A stretch of 7,590 nt of DNA from Clostridiales bacterium. Its GTDB lineage: Bacteria > Bacillota > Clostridia > Oscillospirales > Ruminococcaceae. The stretch covers positions 1 through 7,590 of the forward strand of contig JAQXIB010000047.1 of NCBI GenBank assembly GCA_029007575.1. The letters are read 5' to 3'. Below, one piece after another: positions 4,066 to 7,590 of this stretch. The notes beneath the pieces were generated by a model. That model did not search any database. It worked only from the letters and a program-made list of their open reading frames with translations, and was not told where the DNA came from. Position 1 is the first letter of the stretch. Each line of letters starts with the position of its first letter. The position numbers and the translations under genes were made by a program.

Positions 4066-5733
4066 ATGATGATGACATCGAAGCAACGACCGATCGCCAG
4101 CCCGTGGGGATGGCTGTTTTGGATTCCTGTTTGGCTGACGTTGGGATATGCCGTGTGGCAGTTAGTAAAGACCTTCTTGCTGGGATTCTGTGCTTATAAT
4201 GTTCTGGAACCGCCGCGATTCATCGGACTGCGTAATTATGTCACGCTGTTTCAGGACGAGGTGATCGGCATCTGCTTGAGCAATACGGTGCGGGTCATGC
4301 TCACTGCCGGTTTGGCTGTTTTGTTGGTCGGTGTCATTTTAGGGTTGTTTGCTGCCCGGTTACCGCTGCCTTGCGGATTGGGGTTGGGCTACGGTCTGGG
4401 ATTAGCGAGTCTTTCCGTGATGCTTCCCGGCGGTTGGGAACGTCTCTTGTCCGGTGACGTTTACGGTCTGCTCAACGCTTGGCTCGGCTTTGCGGAAAAT
4501 CCGGTGCAATGGGTGTCCGTGCATGGCTTCGCGGTACAGAATGTGTTGCTGTTCTTCCTTTGCCTTGCTCCTGTTTACGGTATTGTCTACTTTTGCGCGC
4601 GGCGAGGCTATCGTCGGGCGGGAATCATGATATCGGTTTGCGCCGTGCCGATACTGATGGCGGGCGGCTGGCCATACATTATGCGGTTGGTCGGCTATCC
4701 TTCGACAAATTACAGCGCCGACTGGCTCCCGAGTATCATCTATGACTACGGCAATATCCGTTTTGAGTTGGGGATGAGCGCGGCGCTTCAAACGGTTGGA
4801 TTGGCTTTGGTGCTGCTTTGGTGCGTAATCGGCTGCTTGGCTGTTTGGGGCATCGCGGGATTGCGGCGGCAGATCTGCCGAAACGCCTGCGAAAAGCGGA
4901 GACCGACAGCGGCTTGGATAATTTGGGGAATCGGATTGCTCGCTTTGCTGGTGATGCTATTGCCGCTGTTGATTATCCTGTGTACTTCGCTGACTCCGAT
5001 GGAGGAGCTGTTTCTCTATCCGCCGAGATTGCTGCCGATCGCTCCTACCTTGCAGGGATATCATGATTTTTTCACCGTGATGGATTCGGTATGGGCGCCG
5101 TTTTTTACGGTTTCTTTATTATGGCAGGATACGTGGTATCTCCTTTTGGCTTATGCAACGGTCGTCCTGCCGGCAGGGATCGGATTGGCATGGTTTCATT
5201 ACCGCGGAAAAAAGATCGGGGCGCTTTTGTGCTTAGGCGTTTGGGGTGTATTTTCCTTGTCCATTACAACAGCCGGCAACGTTTTTATGGCTCATGTCGG
5301 TGATTCACTGCCTTTGATCGTTGCTTTTTTCACCGGCCCGATTTTTCCCTTGTCCCTGTTGTTGACCGCATGGATTCTGGATACTGGTTTTAGCAAGGTG
5401 ATCGCCGGGACAGCCGCGCTTCAATGGAAGCGTGTATGGCTGACGATTGCCGGAATCGCGACGACTGCCTGCATGGTCGGCTTGAGTCACATGTATTTTG
5501 TTTGCCCGTTCATATACCGGGAAGAGAGCAAACCCTTCCTGCAACGTTTGCAGGCATTGGTATCCGGCGGGATCGCGCGATGCGGCAGTGTTTGCGCCGG
5601 CTCAGTATTGCTGCTTATCCCGATTGCGATATGCGGTCTTTTGCTGCTTGTAATACTGTTGCTGCTGCGACAAACCGACCGGAAAGACGAATGCCGATCC
5701 ATGCCGTCTGTTTCCTCATATCAATATTTTTGA
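4066..5733 (+). CDS. Orphan fused MalF/MalG-like ABC sugar permease, degenerate coupling loops
   Basis: A 555-residue polytopic membrane protein with about 12 hydrophobic segments in two halves. The N-half carries the MalF/UgpA entry signature (WLFWIPVWLTLGY 16-28, then FIGLRNYVTLF 52-62) and the mid-domain YGLLNAWLG...NPVQW (133-149). The C-half begins like MalG/UgpE (LPLLIILCTSLTPMEELF 299-316, then LYPPRLLPIAPTLQGY 317-332) and ends with the usual final helix (about 513-535) before a short charged tail. In each half the EAA loop that docks the ATPase should read roughly EAAxxDGA; here the corresponding stretches (about 177-195 and 440-462) keep little more than an Ala and a Pro or Gly. No ATPase, binding protein or glycosidase lies beside it. 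Fusion of two permease types is visible; loss of ATPase coupling is inferred. Three in-frame ATGs (4066, 4069, 4072) follow AGAAAGGA; 4069 or 4072 has better spacing. The substrate is unknown. Confidence 0.7.
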   Translation: MMMTSKQRPIASPWGWLFWIPVWLTLGYAVWQLVKTFLLGFCAYNVLEPPRFIGLRNYVTLFQDEVIGICLSNTVRVMLTAGLAVLLVGVILGLFAARLPLPCGLGLGYGLGLASLSVMLPGGWERLLSGDVYGLLNAWLGFAENPVQWVSVHGFAVQNVLLFFLCLAPVYGIVYFCARRGYRRAGIMISVCAVPILMAGGWPYIMRLVGYPSTNYSADWLPSIIYDYGNIRFELGMSAALQTVGLALVLLWCVIGCLAVWGIAGLRRQICRNACEKRRPTAAWIIWGIGLLALLVMLLPLLIILCTSLTPMEELFLYPPRLLPIAPTLQGYHDFFTVMDSVWAPFFTVSLLWQDTWYLLLAYATVVLPAGIGLAWFHYRGKKIGALLCLGVWGVFSLSITTAGNVFMAHVGDSLPLIVAFFTGPIFPLSLLLTAWILDTGFSKVIAGTAALQWKRVWLTIAGIATTACMVGLSHMYFVCPFIYREESKPFLQRLQALVSGGIARCGSVCAGSVLLLIPIAICGLLLLVILLLLRQTDRKDECRSMPSVSSYQYF

Positions 5734-6056
5734 AGCAGCTTTTCTACCTCCGCTGTTTTTAACACCCTGCCCATCGACGCGATCTCATTGTTGATTATGA
5801 TGGCAGGCATACTCATAACACCGTATTCCATGATCTTTTGCATGTCGGTAACATACTCGACCTCAATAGGCAGGTTACTGTTTTTCACCGCTTCTTTTGC
5901 GTATTCATACTGCTGATGGCAGGATTTACAACCGGCACCAAGCACTTTGATACAACAGATATCGCCTGTGGCAGTTTCACGGTATTCCTTCTTTTCGTTC
6001 ACCTTTCCCGTTTTGCCGGAACAGCAGCAGGCGTTTTTCTTACTGAAATGAAACAT
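5721..6056 (-). CDS. Small thioredoxin-fold CxxC protein of the metal-permease operon
   Basis: A 111-residue protein with a thioredoxin-like fold, resembling the small 'redox-active disulfide protein' family often encoded after COG0701 permeases. The N-tail has a CCC cluster (10-12), then CC (34-35) and a CKSC redox motif (43-46) in VLGAGCKSCHQ. The cis-proline is P84 in MSMPAI, followed by a GR turn. No signal peptide is seen, so it acts in the cytosol. It probably reduces or ferries a soft metal or metalloid for the permease. The start is ATG 6056, which has GGAGGT 7 bases upstream; the frame runs back to a TTG whose next codons are the ribosome site itself, so the longer form is rejected. 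It lies 15 bases after the permease stop as the last gene of the operon. Its 3' end overlaps the convergent fused permease by 13 bases. Confidence 0.85.
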   Translation of the reverse strand: MFHFSKKNACCCSGKTGKVNEKKEYRETATGDICCIKVLGAGCKSCHQQYEYAKEAVKNSNLPIEVEYVTDMQKIMEYGVMSMPAIIINNEIASMGRVLKTAEVEKLLQKY

Positions 6057-6071
6057 ATGAATGACCTCCAA

Positions 6072-7076
6072 TCAAATAATAAAACCGCTGACCGCGTTGA
6101 AAAAATATCCCACGATCACGATTCCGGCGGTGCAGATCCCGACAAATATGGCGAGCAATTTCGGCTTAACCGCCTTGCGCAGCATAATGATGGACGGTAA
6201 GGAAAGGGTCGTCACCCCCATCATAAAGGCGAGCACTACGCCGAGCAAGGCTCCTTTTCCTAACAAAGCTTCCGCAATCGGGATCGTGCCGAAAATGTCC
6301 GCATACATTGGTATCCCTGCGATCACCGCGAGGATCACACCGAAAGGATTGTCGTTCCCCAAAATTTTGACGATAAAATCTGCGGGGATCCAGTTGTGAA
6401 TCACGGCGCCGACGCCTACCCCGACCAGCACATAAGGAAATACCTTTTTGGCGGTGGAAACTACCTGCTCCCAGGCATATTTTACTCGGTCCTTATAATG
6501 CAATTTTTCCTGCGGAGCATCCATTGATTTCCCGTTTTTGATAAATTCCGCCACTTGATTTTCGAGATGTAACTTTTCAATCAGCATACCGCCTGCAACG
6601 GCAATCACAAGGCCGAGGAGAACATATACAACGGCAACTTTCCATCCGAAAATGCTCATCAGCAAAACCAGTGAACCTAAATCCACCATCGGTGAAGAAA
6701 TCAGAAAGGAAAAGGTCACACCAAGCGGCAAGCCCGCACCGGTAAAACCGATAAATAACGGAATGGACGAGCAGGAGCAAAACGGCGTTACCGTTCCGAG
6801 CAGGGCGGCGACAATATTGGCGCCGATTCCGTGGAATCCGCCGAGTATTTTTTTGGTTCGCTCCGGCGGAAAAAACGACTGGATATACGAGATGACCAGG
6901 ATCAATACGCCAAGCAAAACCATAATTTTAACGGTATCGTAAAGAAAGAACTGCATGCTGCCGCCGATACGGCTTTTTGTATCCAGTCCGCAGGCATTCA
7001 AAACGATCGCTATCAGTCGGTTGAGCCAACTCATACCGAGGATTTCGTTTTGGAAGAAATCCCAAACAGTGCTCAT
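6072..7076 (-). CDS. COG0701 / DUF318 (ArsP-like) membrane permease
   Basis: A 334-residue inner-membrane permease of the UPF0718/ArsP family, whose studied members export trivalent organoarsenicals or are linked to metal resistance. The signature TPFCSCSSIPLFIGF (97-111, with C100 and C102) is followed by GAGLPLGVTFSFLISSPM (113-130). The second half repeats the theme with AGIPMYADIFGTIPIAEALL (253-272). About eight hydrophobic segments surround a cytosolic loop at about 168-205. The start is ATG 7076: it overlaps the arsR stop as ATGA, with GGTGG just upstream, so translation is probably coupled. Met at 7082 is the longer alternative. Regulation is through the arsR promoter. The family is certain; whether the substrate is arsenic, another metal or a small molecule is not. 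Confidence 0.9.
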   Translation of the reverse strand: MSTVWDFFQNEILGMSWLNRLIAIVLNACGLDTKSRIGGSMQFFLYDTVKIMVLLGVLILVISYIQSFFPPERTKKILGGFHGIGANIVAALLGTVTPFCSCSSIPLFIGFTGAGLPLGVTFSFLISSPMVDLGSLVLLMSIFGWKVAVVYVLLGLVIAVAGGMLIEKLHLENQVAEFIKNGKSMDAPQEKLHYKDRVKYAWEQVVSTAKKVFPYVLVGVGVGAVIHNWIPADFIVKILGNDNPFGVILAVIAGIPMYADIFGTIPIAEALLGKGALLGVVLAFMMGVTTLSLPSIIMLRKAVKPKLLAIFVGICTAGIVIVGYFFNAVSGFII

Positions 7077-7363
7077 ACGCATCCACCGCCTTTACAGCAT
7101 TGCAGAGCGGCGATAAACTTCTGAAAGCTTTTTAAGGTTTCACAGCAAAGGGAGTAGTGCGTCCATTTGCCTTCTTTTCTTGCTTTCACCAATCCGCAGT
7201 CACAAAGGATTTTCATATGATGGGAAAGCGTCGGCTGGGTGATATGAAACGCTTCTAATAATTTACAACCGCATTTTTCGCCGTCTGCCAGCATTTTGAC
7301 GATCTGCAGCCGATTGGAATCGCTGAGCGCCTTGCAGATCAAAGCAACATCCGTTTCTTGCAT
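7073..7363 (-). CDS. arsR: ArsR/SmtB-family metal-responsive repressor
   Basis: A 96-residue winged-helix DNA-binding repressor that releases its operator on binding a soft metal or metalloid. The recognition helix region LLEAFHITQPTLSHHMKIL (35-53) is classic ArsR. A CGC pair (C31, C33) at the start of this segment corresponds to the alpha-3 thiolate site of arsenic-sensing ArsR. Additional Cys at 54 and 56, 73-74 and a C-terminal CC plus C (89, 90, 95) could complete or extend the site; which set senses metal cannot be decided here. The wing reads ARKEGKWTHYSL. The start at 7363 is preferred for its 7-base spacing from GAGGT (7375-7371, minus); ATG 7366 is next to it. The frame extends 15 or more codons upstream across the operator, which is not coding. 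It is the first gene of the operon, overlapping the permease by 4 bases. Confidence 0.93.
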   Translation of the reverse strand: MQETDVALICKALSDSNRLQIVKMLADGEKCGCKLLEAFHITQPTLSHHMKILCDCGLVKARKEGKWTHYSLCCETLKSFQKFIAALQCCKGGGCV

Positions 7364-7375
7364 CATTAACACCTC

Positions 7376-7395
7376 ACATAGATCATTATCTATGT
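7376..7395. promoter_or_regulatory. ArsR operator palindrome
   Basis: ACATAGAT (7376-7383) and ATCTATGT (7388-7395) form an 8-8 inverted repeat around CATT. It covers the predicted transcription start of the operon, so a dimer bound there would block initiation. ArsR-family operators commonly have this form and position. Confidence 0.8.
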
Positions 7396-7399
7396 TTAC

Positions 7400-7428
7400 A
7401 TTATACACAACACATAGATGCTTGTCAA
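7400..7428 (-). promoter_or_regulatory. Consensus promoter of the arsR-permease-redox operon
   Basis: On the minus strand a perfect TTGACA (7428-7423), a 17-base spacer and a perfect TATAAT (7405-7400). Transcription should start near 7393, leaving a leader of about 30 bases. Such a strong promoter suits a tightly repressed resistance operon. Confidence 0.88.
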
Positions 7429-7434
7429 TGTGTT
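7409..7434. promoter_or_regulatory. Second, partial ArsR operator inside the promoter
   Basis: A third copy of ACATAGAT (7412-7419) sits in the spacer between -35 and -10. AACACAT (7409-7415) and ATGTGTT (7428-7434) form a 7-7 inverted repeat around it. It may be a secondary site giving cooperative repression. Confidence 0.5.
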
Positions 7435-7474
7435 CGTGAGTAATTATTTGTTCCGCAAATCAAAAATTAGCGCA

Positions 7475-7504
7475 AAAGCGGCAGGGAATACTCCCTGCCG
7501 CTTT
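7475..7504. terminator. Hairpin with terminator character right of the ars operon
   Basis: AAAGCGGCAGGGA (7475-7487) pairs perfectly with TCCCTGCCGCTTT (7492-7504) around an ATAC loop. It has only a short T-run on the plus side (TTT) and TTTT on the minus side, where a further T5 follows a few bases later. It most likely terminates a gene lying to the right and read leftward. Confidence 0.6.
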
Positions 7505-7536
7505 CAGTCTGTCGAAAAACTAAAAATTTTAAAATT

Positions 7537-7571
7537 TGTCACGTAGGCGGACATGTGCCGCCGCAGTGACA
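7537..7571. repeat. Bipartite hairpin near the right edge
   Basis: TGTCAC (7537-7542) pairs with GTGACA (7566-7571), and GGCGG (7546-7550) pairs with CCGCC (7558-7562), leaving a symmetrical 3-base internal loop and an ACATGTG apical loop. Just to its left is an AT palindrome (AAATTTTAAAATTT, about 7525-7536). No complete gene is visible in 7434-7590. Confidence 0.55.
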
Positions 7572-7590
7572 CATTGAAAAGAAAAACAGC

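Noticed and set aside
4002..4199. 65-codon plus-strand frame overlapping the start of the fused permease
   Set aside because: It starts in the -10 region of the promoter, lacks a ribosome site, and its residues past 4066 are a shifted reading of the permease.
7504..7590. Open minus-strand frame of 28 codons running off the right edge and stopping just before the hairpin at 7475-7504
   Set aside because: It could be the 3' end of a gene, but the stretch is short, is largely made of palindromes, and has no recognisable protein features, so I do not call it.

Overview
The window looks like chromosomal DNA of a low-to-moderate-GC Gram-positive bacterium, most likely an anaerobic member of the Clostridia (an Oscillospirales-like lineage is a guess). 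The evidence is strong AGGAGG-type ribosome sites, near-consensus TTGACA/TATAAT promoters, a Ktr-type potassium channel subunit, a clostridial-style ArsR/permease/redox-protein operon, and intergenic spaces filled with perfect hairpins. I see no transposase, integrase, CRISPR array or rRNA.

Layout. 1-215: a gene-free leader with three perfect inverted repeats placed end to end without spacers, plus a fourth. 216-1319 (+): a uroporphyrinogen-decarboxylase-superfamily protein. 1380-1408: a strong promoter driving 1502-2872 (+), a KtrB/TrkH-family potassium channel subunit, which ends at a bidirectional terminator shared with the convergent thioredoxin gene 2960-3268 (-). A divergent promoter drives a tRNA-Val(GAC) at 3486-3562, followed by a very strong terminator. 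3600-4065 has no intact gene. It holds a multi-hairpin palindromic element, a long inverted repeat, a possible remnant of a cytidine-deaminase-like gene, and a terminator-like GCAA-loop hairpin. 4066-5733 (+): a 555-residue membrane protein resembling a MalF-type and a MalG-type sugar permease fused in one chain, with both ATPase-coupling loops eroded and no ATPase or binding protein beside it. 5721-7363 (-): a three-gene operon of ArsR repressor, COG0701/ArsP-like permease and small CxxC thioredoxin-fold protein, read from a near-perfect promoter with an ArsR-type operator over its start site. 7434-7590: hairpins only.

How the genes work together. The clearest unit is the right-hand operon. 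A metal- or metalloid-sensing repressor controls a membrane permease and a thiol-rich redox partner, with translational coupling through an ATGA overlap and then a 15-base gap. This fits arsenic (including organoarsenical) or other soft-metal resistance, but the true substrate cannot be read from sequence. The remaining genes appear to be single-gene transcription units. The most unusual items are the fused permease with degenerate EAA loops, the end-to-end hairpin array at the left edge, and the structured tract after the tRNA gene.
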